Shown piece after piece: positions 16,550 to 24,218 of a DNA stretch of 51,000 bases. The DNA is taken from contig DNMQ01000439.1 of NCBI GenBank assembly GCA_003488145.1, positions 1 to 51,000 of the forward strand. Reading direction: 5' to 3'. The DNA is from Pseudomonas sp. GTDB lineage: Bacteria; Pseudomonadota; Gammaproteobacteria; Pseudomonadales; Pseudomonadaceae. The notes beneath the pieces were generated by a model. That model was not told the DNA's origin and searched no databases. It was given only the letters and a program-made list of their open reading frames with translations. A program made the position numbers and the translations under genes. How positions within the stretch are numbered: position 1 is the stretch's first letter; the number at the start of each line of letters is the position of its first letter.

Positions 16550-17334
16550 CACACGGTCTGGTTGAGGAACTGCTGCATGCCGCTGGCGGCATCGAGGACC
16601 TTGGCGTTGGCCTCGTAGGCGCGCTGGATGGCGATCATCGCCACCATCGCCTCCACCACCTGTACGTTGGAGCCTTCCAGCACGCCCTGCTTGAGCTGGC
16701 CGAGGCCTTCCTCGCCCGGCACGCCTTCCACCGGCTCGCCGCTGGCGACGGTTTCGCGGTACAGGTTGCCGCCCAGCGCTTCCAGTCCGCCGGGGTTGGT
16801 GAAGTTGACCAGGGTGATCTGCCCGAGCTCCGACGGCAGGTTGTCGCCGGCCAGCACCGCGGTGACGATGCCGTCGCTGCCGACGGTGAAGCCGGTGCTG
16901 CCTTCGGGCACTTCGATCGCCGGGTTCAGCGGCAGGCCCTGGGCGTTGACCATCATGCCCTCGGCGTTGAGCTGGAACTGGCCGTTCTCGGTGTAGAAGA
17001 TGTCGCCGTTGGGCGCCTCGACCTGGAAGAAGCCGCGGCCGACGATGGCCAGATCCATCGGCTGGCCGGTGGTCTGGATGCTGCCCTCGGTGAACACCTT
17101 CTGCGTGCCGGCGACGCGCACGCCGCTGCCCAGCTGGATGCCCGACGGCACGGTGTTGATCTCGTCGGCTTGGGCGCCCGGCTGTTTCTCGATGACGTAG
17201 AACAGGTCCTCGAAGACCGCGCGGTCGCTCTTGAAGCCGTTGGTGTTGACGTTGGCCAGGTTGTTGGCCACGGTCGCCATGGCCTTGTCCTGGGCGGCCA
17301 GGCCGGTCTTGCTGACCCAAAGTGCGGAATTCAT
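16549..17334 (-). CDS. flgG: flagellar distal rod protein FlgG
   Basis: 261 residues, exact family length. Starts MNSALWVSKTGLAAQDKAMATVANNLANVNTNGFKSDRAVFEDLFY with the ANNLANVNT rod motif, contains the SGIQLGSGVRVAGTQKVFTEGS stretch, and ends LEGSNVQVVEAMVAMIAIQRAYEANAKVLDAASGMQQFLNQTV. It makes the distal rod that crosses the P and L rings. It follows flgF after 14 bases and is coupled to flgH by ATGA. No unusual features were seen. Confidence 0.96.
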   Translation of the reverse strand: MNSALWVSKTGLAAQDKAMATVANNLANVNTNGFKSDRAVFEDLFYVIEKQPGAQADEINTVPSGIQLGSGVRVAGTQKVFTEGSIQTTGQPMDLAIVGRGFFQVEAPNGDIFYTENGQFQLNAEGMMVNAQGLPLNPAIEVPEGSTGFTVGSDGIVTAVLAGDNLPSELGQITLVNFTNPGGLEALGGNLYRETVASGEPVEGVPGEEGLGQLKQGVLEGSNVQVVEAMVAMIAIQRAYEANAKVLDAASGMQQFLNQTV

Positions 17335-17348
17335 GCGTTATCTCCCGA

Positions 17349-18077
17349 TCAGCTGCCGCGGATCATTCGGTTGCCGGCGTCGGAAAGGTCCTCGGCGGCT
17401 TTCATCATCTTCACCTGGGTTTCGAACAGGCGGTTCAGGCTCATGGTCGAGGCCAGCTCGTCGATCGCCGAGACGTTGCTCGACTCGAGAAAGCCGCTGG
17501 CCAGCCGCACGTCCTCGCTGGGCTGTGCCGGCTCGCCGTCGCGGGTCACCAGCAGGCCGGCCTGGTTCTTCATCAGATTGGCCGCCGGCACGTCCACCAG
17601 ACGGATGCGGTCGACCTCGGCCATCATCCAGTCGCCGGGGGCCATGACCGACACGGTGCCGTCATTGCCGATCTCCATGCGGTCGTACTCCGGCAGAACG
17701 ATGGGTCCGCCTTCGCCGAGTACCGCACGGCCGTTGAGCGTCAGGCGCCCTTCGGCATCGACCTGCATGCTGCCCTGGCGGGTATAGGCCTCGCCGTCGC
17801 CGTCTTCCAGCACGATCAGGCCGTTGCCCTTGACTGCGAAGTCCAGCTCGCGACCGGTGGCCACCATCGGCCCGGCGGCCAGGCTGACGCCGTTGTTTTC
17901 GATCAGCGCCATGTGCCGGCTGTCGTAGCCGTAGCCTTCCACCGCGACGGCCTGGGCGCGTTCGAGGTCGGCGCGAAAGCCGGGCGTGTTGACGTTGGCC
18001 AGGTTGTTCGAGCGCACCTGCAGCGACATCATCGTGCGGCTGGCGGCCGTCATCGCGGTGTATCCCAAGCGATCCAT
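17349..18077 (-). CDS. flgF: flagellar proximal rod protein FlgF
   Basis: 242 residues. N-terminus MDRLGYTAMTAASRTMMSLQVRSNNLANVNTPGFRADL with the rod motif, centre with LDFAVKGNGLIVLEDGDGEAYTRQGSMQVDAEGRLTL, end with SSNVSAIDELASTMSLNRLFETQVKMMKAAEDLSDAGNRMIRG. It forms part of the rod between FlgB/FlgC and FlgG. It sits between flgE (9-base gap) and flgG (14-base gap) in the hook-basal-body unit. Its length and domain order are normal for FlgF. Confidence 0.95.
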   Translation of the reverse strand: MDRLGYTAMTAASRTMMSLQVRSNNLANVNTPGFRADLERAQAVAVEGYGYDSRHMALIENNGVSLAAGPMVATGRELDFAVKGNGLIVLEDGDGEAYTRQGSMQVDAEGRLTLNGRAVLGEGGPIVLPEYDRMEIGNDGTVSVMAPGDWMMAEVDRIRLVDVPAANLMKNQAGLLVTRDGEPAQPSEDVRLASGFLESSNVSAIDELASTMSLNRLFETQVKMMKAAEDLSDAGNRMIRGS

Positions 18078-18086
18078 GGGTCAGCC

Positions 18087-19277
18087 TCAGATTGCGTTGA
18101 ACAGAACCTGGGTCAGTTCCTTGTTGGTGGAAATGACCTGGGTGTTGGCCTGGTAATTACGCTGGCCTTCCATCAGGCCTACCAGCTGCTGCGTGAGGTC
18201 GACGTTGGAGCTTTCCAGCGCGCCGGAGGCCAGGGTGCCGTACTGGCCGACGCCCGGGGCGCCGAGCATGGCGGCGCCAGAGGCGGCGGTCTCGGTCCAG
18301 GCTGTGCCGCTGATGTTCTTCAGGCCTTCGGCATTGACGAAGCTGGCCAGCACCACCTGGCCCTGCAGCATGCGCTCGCCATTGGAATAGCTGGCGTAGA
18401 CCCTGCCGTCCTTCTCCACGCTCATGCCGGTCTGTTCGCCAGCCGCATAGCCGGTGGCACGGTTGTTGGTGACGCTGAACTCCGAGCCGTACTGGCTGGT
18501 GCCGCTGTAGTCGAGGTCGATGGCCAATGGCGCGACGCCGCCGGCCAGCGGCGCCGCCAGGGCGACCGTGCCGATCGGCGCGGCGAGCACGCCGGCACTG
18601 TCGAAGGTCAGCGCCTGCGGGCCACCGGCCAGCGCAGTGCCGTCGACGTAGTAATGGGCATTCCAGCTGTTGTCCGCCGTCTTGACGAAGTACTGGGTCA
18701 GGGTGTGTTCCTTGCCCTGGGAGTCGAACAGCTTGGTGGTGTAGGTGGAGTTGTAGCTGTCCGCTGCCAGCGGATCGAAGCCCACGGCTGGTACCTGCTG
18801 GTCGGCGTCCAGGTTGGCGACAAAGCTCAGCGCGTCGGTGGCGCGGGCCGGGATGCCGCCGGAGCGCAGCTGCAGGTCACCGACGATGCCGGTCTGCAGA
18901 TTACCGGTGGCGTCGGCCGGATAGCCCTGCAGGCGCTGACCGAGGCTGTTGGTGATGTAGCTGTCCTTGTCGGTGCCGAAGATGCCGGCACGGGTGTAGC
19001 CGACGTCGCCATTGCTGGCACGGGTGACGAAGAAGCCGCCACCGGAAATGGCCAGGTCCAGGGTGCGATTGGTGGTGGTCAGCGCGCCGCCCTGGCTGAT
19101 GCTCTGGGTGGTACCGATCACTTCCACGCCCATGGCCTGGGTTTCGGCATAGAGGCTGCCGAAATCGGTGCGCGAGGACTTGAAGCCGACGGTGCCGGAG
19201 TTGGCGATGTTGTTGCCGATGGTGTTCAGTTGTTCGTTGACGGCGGACAGGCCGGTCAGGGCGATATTGAAGCTCAT
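18087..19277 (-). CDS. flgE: flagellar hook protein FlgE
   Basis: 396 residues. N-terminus MSFNIALTGLSAVNEQLNTIGNNIANSGTVGFKSSRTDFG and C-terminus ALESSNVDLTQQLVGLMEGQRNYQANTQVISTNKELTQVLFNAI are the conserved D0 helices of hook protein; the middle (about 120-330) is the variable surface domain. Monomers are exported, capped by FlgD and polymerised to the length set by FliK. The gene follows flgD after a 50-base gap, the largest inside this operon, and precedes flgF by 9 bases. Confidence 0.95.
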   Translation of the reverse strand: MSFNIALTGLSAVNEQLNTIGNNIANSGTVGFKSSRTDFGSLYAETQAMGVEVIGTTQSISQGGALTTTNRTLDLAISGGGFFVTRASNGDVGYTRAGIFGTDKDSYITNSLGQRLQGYPADATGNLQTGIVGDLQLRSGGIPARATDALSFVANLDADQQVPAVGFDPLAADSYNSTYTTKLFDSQGKEHTLTQYFVKTADNSWNAHYYVDGTALAGGPQALTFDSAGVLAAPIGTVALAAPLAGGVAPLAIDLDYSGTSQYGSEFSVTNNRATGYAAGEQTGMSVEKDGRVYASYSNGERMLQGQVVLASFVNAEGLKNISGTAWTETAASGAAMLGAPGVGQYGTLASGALESSNVDLTQQLVGLMEGQRNYQANTQVISTNKELTQVLFNAI

Positions 19278-19327
19278 GATTGCGTCTCGACTCTGCTGGA
19301 TGGAGGTTCGGTGGCTGGCTGCAGCGC

Positions 19328-19993
19328 TCAGGCGCGGCCGGCACCGAACTCGAGAATGTTGTAGAACGGCACCGAGCCGACGCCGTCGATCTGCAGCACC
19401 GGGCCTTCGGCGCTGACGCGCACGTTGCCGACCAGACCGGCGACTTCCACCTGCGGGTACTCGCCGTTGTCCGACTCGATCACCACGCTGTACTGGCCGG
19501 CCGGCAGGCCGAGGCGCTGCGGGTCGATGTCGAACGGCACCTGGCCGGAAGAGCGGGCACCGAGTTCGACGGTGGTCTTCTGGCCGTTGGAATCGGTCAG
19601 CACCAGCGCCGTGCGGTTGGAGGCGTGCGCCAGGGTGAACTGCCCCTGCAGCGGCTGGCCGTCGAGTTGCAGGGTTTCGGTCGCCACCCGCACCTGCTGG
19701 CCGACCAGGCCGGCGGCGGTCAGCGTCTGCAGGTTGTCCATCAGCACCAGGTTGTTCTGCGCCAGGCTGGTCATATTCTCCATGCTCTTGACCTGGGACA
19801 TCGCCGAGAACTGGTTGAGGAACTCGGTGCTGTCGACCGGCTTGGTCGGGTCCTGATACTTGATCTGCGCAACCATCAGGCTGATGAAGTTGTTCTCCAT
19901 CGTGGTGGCGTCGCTGACGTTCACCGCGCGCTTGACCTGATCGATGCTGTTGCCGGCCAGGCTGGCGTCCAGCGCGGAATTGACGCTACTCAT
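19328..19993 (-). CDS. flgD: flagellar hook-capping protein FlgD
   Basis: 221 residues. The N-terminal segment FISLMVAQIKYQDPTKPVDSTEFLNQFSAMSQVKSMENM is the signature of FlgD, the scaffold that caps the growing hook. C-terminal part (about 80-215) shows a FlgD-type Ig/tudor-like fold pattern with GLPAGQYSVVIESDNGEYPQVEVAGLVGNVRVS. The ATG overlaps the flgC stop (ATGA). Exported, then discarded when FlgK arrives. No anomalies were seen. Confidence 0.94.
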   Translation of the reverse strand: MSSVNSALDASLAGNSIDQVKRAVNVSDATTMENNFISLMVAQIKYQDPTKPVDSTEFLNQFSAMSQVKSMENMTSLAQNNLVLMDNLQTLTAAGLVGQQVRVATETLQLDGQPLQGQFTLAHASNRTALVLTDSNGQKTTVELGARSSGQVPFDIDPQRLGLPAGQYSVVIESDNGEYPQVEVAGLVGNVRVSAEGPVLQIDGVGSVPFYNILEFGAGRA

Positions 19994-20421
19994 CAGACTT
20001 CTCCCAGGCGCAGCAGGCTCTGCTGCATGCTCTTGACGCGGTTGAGCACCTCGACACCGGTCTCGAAGCTGCGGGTGGCCGACATCATGTCGGTCATCTC
20101 CTCGATCTCGTTGATGTCGGGGTAGTAGACGTAGCCCTCGCCGTCGGCCAGCGGATTGCCCGGCTCGTAGCGGCGCTTGGGTTCGGCCCCGGAGGTGACC
20201 ACGTCGAGCACCTGCACATGGGCGCCGCCCAGGCCGACGCCGCGGGTCAGCGAGTTGTTCTCGTACACCGCGGCGAACATCGGTTTGCGTGCCTGGTAGA
20301 CGTCCGCCGGGTTGGCCGCCGCTGAGTCGGTGTTGGCCAGGTTGCTGGCCACGGTGTTCAGCCGCACGGTCTGCGCGTTCATCGACGAGCCGGCGATGCG
20401 GTAGATGGAATCGAATGACAT
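19993..20421 (-). CDS. flgC: flagellar proximal rod protein FlgC
   Basis: 142 residues, normal length. N-terminus MSFDSIYRIAGSSMNAQTVRLNTVASNLANTDSAAANPADVYQARKPMF carries the rod motif ASNLANTD, and the end shows YPDINEIEEMTDMMSATRSFETGVEVLNRVKSMQQSLLRLG. It builds the proximal rod with FlgB and FlgF. Both ends overlap neighbouring genes by ATGA (flgB upstream, flgD downstream), so flgB, flgC and flgD are translationally coupled. Confidence 0.95.
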   Translation of the reverse strand: MSFDSIYRIAGSSMNAQTVRLNTVASNLANTDSAAANPADVYQARKPMFAAVYENNSLTRGVGLGGAHVQVLDVVTSGAEPKRRYEPGNPLADGEGYVYYPDINEIEEMTDMMSATRSFETGVEVLNRVKSMQQSLLRLGEV

Positions 20422-20786
20422 CAGCGGCCCTCGATGGCCTGCTTCAGGCCACGGAATTTCATGGTGATGAAGGTCAGGCTGGTCTGGAAATCCATGGAAT
20501 TGCGCGAGAACTGCGCCTGCTCGACCGACAGCTCGACGGTGTTGCCATCCTGCGAAGCCTGGGTCGGTACGCGATAGAGCATGCGCGGATCGTTGCCGGC
20601 GATGCTCAGGCGCGACAAGGCGCCATCGTCCAGGCGCTGCATCTCGGCGCCGAAGTCGATGTCGCGAGCCTGAAAGCCCGGGGTGTCCTCGTTGGCCAGG
20701 TTCGCTGCGAGAATCTCGCTGCGCTGCATGCGCAAGCCCAGCGCGCGTTCATGAACGCCGAGGGCGTCTTCAATCCGTATACTCAT
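20421..20786 (-). CDS. flgB: flagellar proximal rod protein FlgB
   Basis: 121 residues from ATG 20786 (MSIRIEDALGVHERALGLRMQ). An in-frame start at 20843 would add 19 residues that do not look like FlgB and would overlap the proposed -12 promoter element. Contains RSEILAANLANEDTPGFQARDIDFG, the rod motif, and ends AQFSRNSMDFQTSLTFITMKFRGLKQAIEGR. It is the first gene of the minus-strand hook-basal-body operon and is divergent from flgA. A candidate sigma-54 promoter lies 50 bases upstream. Confidence 0.93.
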   Translation of the reverse strand: MSIRIEDALGVHERALGLRMQRSEILAANLANEDTPGFQARDIDFGAEMQRLDDGALSRLSIAGNDPRMLYRVPTQASQDGNTVELSVEQAQFSRNSMDFQTSLTFITMKFRGLKQAIEGR

Positions 20787-20836
20787 TCGCCGATACCCTT
20801 GAAGCATGAGCGGTGTGGTCGATCGAATGAGCGTCT

Positions 20837-20850
20837 GCAGCATTCATGCC
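20837..20850 (-). promoter_or_regulatory. candidate sigma-54 promoter for flgB operon
   Basis: Read on the minus strand the site is CGGCAT-GAATG-CTGC: GG and GC are exactly 10 bases apart and 7 of 10 consensus positions match. The predicted transcript start is about 38 bases before the flgB ATG. LafK, coded in the same locus, would be the activator. The match is weaker than the fliD promoter. Confidence 0.5.
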
Positions 20851-20884
20851 GGCCCGCCAACACATAGGTAACCCGTTGTTTTCA

Positions 20885-21673
20885 ATGAACAAAAGCGCAA
20901 AGCACAGGTCCCGCTTCAACACCCTGCTTCCGCATCGGGCGCAGCGTGAGGACGGAAGCGGAAAACGTACTTCCGCCTGGGCAGCGCTGCTGTTGCTACC
21001 AGGGTTGGTGTGGGCGCAAGGCGGTGCCGATGAGCAGATTCGCCAGGCCGTCGACCGGCATCTGAACGATGCGCTGCTGCGCGAAGCGAAGCGCCAGGGC
21101 TGGCAGGGCGCACGCCTGACCCACGACACCAGCCTGCCGGCCAGCGCCGCGCGGCTGCCCCGCTGCGACGAGCCGCTGCAGATTGGCGAAACGGGTGGCA
21201 GCCAGTCTTTGCTGGACCGCCAGCGCCTGATGATCCGTTGTGCGCAAGCGGATGGCTGGACGCTGGAAGTCACCAGTCAACCCAGTGTGTGGCTGCCGGC
21301 GGTGCACGCCCAGGGCATCATCGAACGCGGGCAGACGCTGGGGCGGGACGACCTCAGGCTCGAACCGATCAATATCGGCAAGGCCCAGCGCGGTTATTTC
21401 AATCGCCTGGAAGAGGTGCAGGGCATGGCCGCGAAACGGCGCATCCGCGCCGGGCAGACACTTACCCCCTCGCTGCTGGCGCAGCCCTTGGCAGTCAAGC
21501 GCGGCCAGCCGGTAAAGATCGTTGCCAGCCACGACGGTATCGAAGCCTCCACCAACGGCGAGGCGCTGGGTGACGGGCAACCCGGCGAGGTAATTCGCGT
21601 ACGCAACGTACGCAGCGGCAAGGTGATCGATGCCCAGGTGGTGGAGGAAGGCGTGGTGAGCAGTACGTTCTAG
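20885..21673 (+). CDS. flgA: flagellar P-ring assembly chaperone FlgA
   Basis: 262 residues from ATG 20885 (MNKSAKHRSRF); a GTG-type extension from 20846 is less likely. After a long basic start a hydrophobic core, SAWAALLLLPGLVWAQGG, acts as the export signal. The C-terminal SAF-like domain shows VHAQGIIERGQTLGRDDLRL, then IRAGQTLTPSLLAQPLAVKRGQPVKIVASHDGIEASTNGEALGDGQPGEVIRVRNVRSGKVIDAQVVEEG, typical of FlgA. It guides FlgI into the P ring in the periplasm. The gene is alone on its strand and divergent from flgB. In other lateral loci flgM and flgN usually accompany flgA; here they lie elsewhere (32041-32753). Confidence 0.92.
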   Translation: MNKSAKHRSRFNTLLPHRAQREDGSGKRTSAWAALLLLPGLVWAQGGADEQIRQAVDRHLNDALLREAKRQGWQGARLTHDTSLPASAARLPRCDEPLQIGETGGSQSLLDRQRLMIRCAQADGWTLEVTSQPSVWLPAVHAQGIIERGQTLGRDDLRLEPINIGKAQRGYFNRLEEVQGMAAKRRIRAGQTLTPSLLAQPLAVKRGQPVKIVASHDGIEASTNGEALGDGQPGEVIRVRNVRSGKVIDAQVVEEGVVSSTF

Positions 21674-21831
21674 TGGTGATCGTCGCCCTGCTTCGCCGCG
21701 AGGGCGCGCCTCCCACTATAAAGCGGGTTAGTGCAGGCCCCGGCTCTTGTGGAGGGCCACCCTCGGCGCTAACTCTAGCCGCCCCGCCAGCTTGGCTAAG
21801 GCTATCCCTGACCGCATCGGCAGAGATCGCA

Positions 21832-21839
21832 GCCGTTAA
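21832..21839 (+). promoter_or_regulatory. weak sigma-28 -10-like element upstream of lafA1
   Basis: GCCGTTAA matches 7 of 8 bases of the FliA/sigma-28 -10 consensus and lies 107 bases before the first flagellin start. No good -35 element is visible at the right distance, so this is a tentative call. Confidence 0.25.
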
Positions 21840-21945
21840 AAAATTTGGCGTCAGGATTTAATCCTTCTTCGTGGGTTGTCGCCCTACCCAATCAGCAGGC
21901 AGTCAAGCCAGCTCCTAACAGCCCACCGCACGAAGGATGATCACC

Positions 21946-22809
21946 ATGGCTCTGTCCATTCACACCAACTATTCCGCGCTGACCACCAATACCGCCCTGA
22001 ACAAGTCGAATAACGCCCTGGCCACTAACCAGCAGCGCCTGGGCACCGGCCTGCGCATCAACAGCGCTGCCGACGACGCTGCCGGCTTGCAGATCGCCAC
22101 GCGCCTGAACGCCCAGAGCCGCGGCATGGGTGTTGCCATGCGCAACACCAGCGATGCTGTTTCGATGCTGCAGACTGCCGAAGGCGCGTTCAGCGAGATG
22201 ACCGATATCGTTCAGCGCATGAAGGATCTGGCAACCCAGGCGGCAAACGGCACCAATAGCGATGACGATCTGGCCGCTCTGCAAGCCGAGTACGCCGAGC
22301 TGGGCAAAGAAGTGACCAGCATCCTGGACAATACGAAGTATGCCGGTAAAGCGCTGCTCAGCGGTGGCTCGTTGGCGGGCACCGTCACCTTCCAGATTGG
22401 CGCAAGCGCCAGTGAGACGTTGGAACTTGATGTTACCGATGAAATGACCGAGGTAACCGATGAGGCGCTGGCGGACGCCATCGCTGCTGATCTGACGGAT
22501 GCATCGGTCGTTACTGCCGGTAGCGAAGCAGGTCCGCAAGGCGCGATGAACCTTCTTGAAACTGCCCTAAATGACATCGGCTCGCTGCGTGCAGCGCTGG
22601 GTGCCAACATCAATCGCCTGAACCACACCAGCAACAACCTGGCGAACATGAAGGACAACACCGAGATGGCCAAAGGCCGAATCATGGACGCCGACTTCGC
22701 CATGGAAAGCGCCAACATGAGCAAGAACTCCATGCTCATGCAGTCCGGAATCTCCATGCTCAAGCAAGCCGGACAGATGCCGGGCATGGTCATGGGCCTG
22801 CTGGGCTAA
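21946..22809 (+). CDS. lafA: lateral flagellin 1 (LafA)
   Basis: 287-residue flagellin. The ATG at 21946 is chosen over 21937 because the GAAGGA ribosome site lies at the proper distance only from 21946. N-terminal D0/D1: MALSIHTNYSALTTNTALN, LGTGLRINSAADDAAGLQIATRL, SMLQTAEGAFSEMTDIVQRMKDLATQAANG; C-terminal D1/D0: RAALGANINRLNHTSNNLANMKDNTEMAKGRIMDADFAMESANMSKNSMLMQSGISMLKQAGQ. The surface domain is almost absent (a short stretch near 125-195), the compact form known for lateral flagellins. It has no signal peptide and is exported by the flagellar apparatus with FliS. It is followed after 87 bases by a second, closely similar flagellin. Confidence 0.95.
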   Translation: MALSIHTNYSALTTNTALNKSNNALATNQQRLGTGLRINSAADDAAGLQIATRLNAQSRGMGVAMRNTSDAVSMLQTAEGAFSEMTDIVQRMKDLATQAANGTNSDDDLAALQAEYAELGKEVTSILDNTKYAGKALLSGGSLAGTVTFQIGASASETLELDVTDEMTEVTDEALADAIAADLTDASVVTAGSEAGPQGAMNLLETALNDIGSLRAALGANINRLNHTSNNLANMKDNTEMAKGRIMDADFAMESANMSKNSMLMQSGISMLKQAGQMPGMVMGLLG

Positions 22810-22831
22810 TAACTTTTCGCCCCGCCGACAC

Positions 22832-22869
22832 AGCCAGCCGCCCTTTAGGCTAAAGCCTAGCGGTTGGCT
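22832..22869 (+). other. long stem-loop between the two flagellin genes
   Basis: The arms AGCCAGCCGC (22832-22841) and GCGGTTGGCT (22860-22869) pair over 10 bases with one G-U pair. Inside lies a second perfect pairing, TAGGCT with AGCCTA, around a 2-base loop; CCTT bulges between the stems. An overlapping palindrome, CTTTAG-G-CTAAAG, is an alternative inner fold. It lies 22 bases after the lafA1 stop and ends 27 bases before the lafA2 ATG. No U-run follows, so it is not a simple terminator; RNA processing, stabilisation or attenuation are possible roles. Confidence 0.7.
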
Positions 22870-22896
22870 CATATTGATTTCAGAAGGACTATCAAA

Positions 22897-23847
22897 ATGG
22901 CTCTGTCCATTCACACCAATTTCTCGGCGCTGACCACCAACACCGCGCTGAACAAGTCCAACAACGCCCTGGCTACTAACCAGCAACGCCTGGGCACCGG
23001 CCTGCGCATCAACTCCGCCGCCGACGACGCCGCCGGCCTGCAGATCGCCACTCGACTGAACGCTCAAAGCCGCGGCATGGGCGTTGCCATGCGCAACGTC
23101 AGTGATTCCATCTCTATGCTGCAAACTGCCGAAGGCGCGTTCAGCGAGATGACCGACATCGTCCAGCGCATGAAGGATTTGGCCACTCAGGCCGCTAACG
23201 GTACCAATAGCAACCAAGACCTTGAGTCGCTGCAAGCTGAGTATCACGAGCTCGGCGCCGAACTGAAGAATATCTTTGAGAACACCAAATACGCTGGTGA
23301 AGAACTGTTTGGCAACACAACCACGGCGGCCATGACTACCACCACCGCCACCGGGAAGTTGGGTCTTGCGGCAGGGGTGAGTTTCCAGATCGGTGCCAGT
23401 GCTGACGAAACTCTCAAATTGGAGATGGGCGGCGACTTGGTGACGCTGCACAACAGCCTGAGAGATGTTTCGGATAGCTTTACCGGCACCGCAAGCTCTG
23501 CAACCACCACCGGCAATATCACCTTTAAAACTGCCGGGGCGACTCCTGCTGATGACACCTACACCAATCACGCCAATGACTTGATCGACGGGTTGGAAAC
23601 AGCGCTAAATGCTGTTGGTAGCGTACGTGCCAAGCTAGGCGCCAACATCAACCGGCTAAACCACACCAGCAACAACCTGGCCAACATGAAGGACAACACC
23701 GAGATGGCCAAGGGCCGGATCATGGATGCGGACTTTGCCATGGAAAGCGCCAATATGAGCAAGAATTCCATGCTCATGCAGTCCGGGATCTCCATGCTCA
23801 AGCAAGCCGGCCAGATGCCAGGTATGGTCATGGGCCTGCTAGGCTAA
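22897..23847 (+). CDS. lafA: lateral flagellin 2 (LafA)
   Basis: 316-residue flagellin that starts at ATG 22897 with an AGAAGGA ribosome site. The first 115 and last 80 residues are almost identical to flagellin 1 (MALSIHTNFSALTTNTALN and the same SISMLKQAGQMPGMVMGLLG end), while the middle (about 115-235) differs: it is longer and Thr-rich (TTTAAMTTTTATGKLGLAAG, then GTASSATTTGNITFKTAGATPADD). This is a tandem duplication with a diverged surface region, whose base composition is lower in GC than its neighbours. A strong terminator follows. The Thr-rich loop could be a glycosylation target, but no glycosyltransferase gene is nearby. Confidence 0.95.
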   Translation: MALSIHTNFSALTTNTALNKSNNALATNQQRLGTGLRINSAADDAAGLQIATRLNAQSRGMGVAMRNVSDSISMLQTAEGAFSEMTDIVQRMKDLATQAANGTNSNQDLESLQAEYHELGAELKNIFENTKYAGEELFGNTTTAAMTTTTATGKLGLAAGVSFQIGASADETLKLEMGGDLVTLHNSLRDVSDSFTGTASSATTTGNITFKTAGATPADDTYTNHANDLIDGLETALNAVGSVRAKLGANINRLNHTSNNLANMKDNTEMAKGRIMDADFAMESANMSKNSMLMQSGISMLKQAGQMPGMVMGLLG

Positions 23848-23895
23848 TGATCCTCGGGTAGGCCCGCGCGGGCCGATCCGCTTTGCTACAAATGA

Positions 23896-23924
23896 AACGC
23901 TCCGACTGTTCGGGGCGTTTTTTT
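23896..23924 (+). terminator. rho-independent terminator after the flagellin pair
   Basis: Stem AACGCTCCGA pairs with TCGGGGCGTT (one T-G pair) around a CTGT loop and is followed by a run of seven or more T bases. It lies 49 bases after the lafA2 stop and separates flagellin transcription from the regulator gene. Confidence 0.9.
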
Positions 23925-24125
23925 GCCCCGCCGAACACACGCTGGCCGTCTACCGACCAACGGCCAGGCACGACCAACAGCGCTGCCGATATACCTTTCT
24001 CCCGCCCCAAAGCCAGCAATGGCGCACCCTGCACGCGCTCCGGCCTGACCACTGAGTCACGAAAACATCGCCGTGATGTCATATAGCCATCATGCATGTC
24101 AGCTATAAGTCTGATTAGTTCCCTT

Positions 24126-24152
24126 GTAAGTTCAAAAAAACGTCGCCAATAT
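24126..24152 (+). promoter_or_regulatory. sigma-28-like promoter upstream of the ToxR-like gene
   Basis: GTAAGTTC, 11 bases, then GCCAATAT resembles the FliA consensus (TAAAGTTT-N11-GCCGATAA): 5 of 8 positions at -35 including AAGTT and 6 of 8 at -10, with the exact spacing. The predicted start is about 60 bases before the gene. If real it places the regulator under LafS or the polar FliA. Confidence 0.45.
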
Positions 24153-24218
24153 ATTGCCGACCGGTTCACGGTACTCCCATGTCCTAGATCACAGTCACTG
24201 CACCTTTTTCTGAGCCCT

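Larger units (their letters stand above)
23848..24218. other. intergenic region between lafA2 and the ToxR-like regulator
   Basis: 371 bases without a convincing gene. It holds the flagellin terminator (23896-23924), a GC-rich stretch with no signal I can read (23930-24060), two ATGTCA direct repeats 20 bases apart (24076 and 24096), and a sigma-28-like promoter (24126-24152) followed by an AT-rich run. Confidence 0.7.

Noticed and set aside
15881-17320. 479-codon minus-strand frame that looks like an N-terminally extended FlgH
   Set aside because: Only the last 222 codons are FlgH; the first part is an out-of-frame reading of flgG. The ATGA overlap and lipobox fix the true start at 16549.
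17322-19364. 680-codon plus-strand open frame opposite flgE/flgF
   Set aside because: Shadow of conserved minus-strand genes with no recognisable protein features.
21673-21861. 62-codon plus-strand ORF after flgA
   Set aside because: It begins at the flgA stop, has no conserved features and overlaps the lafA1 upstream region.
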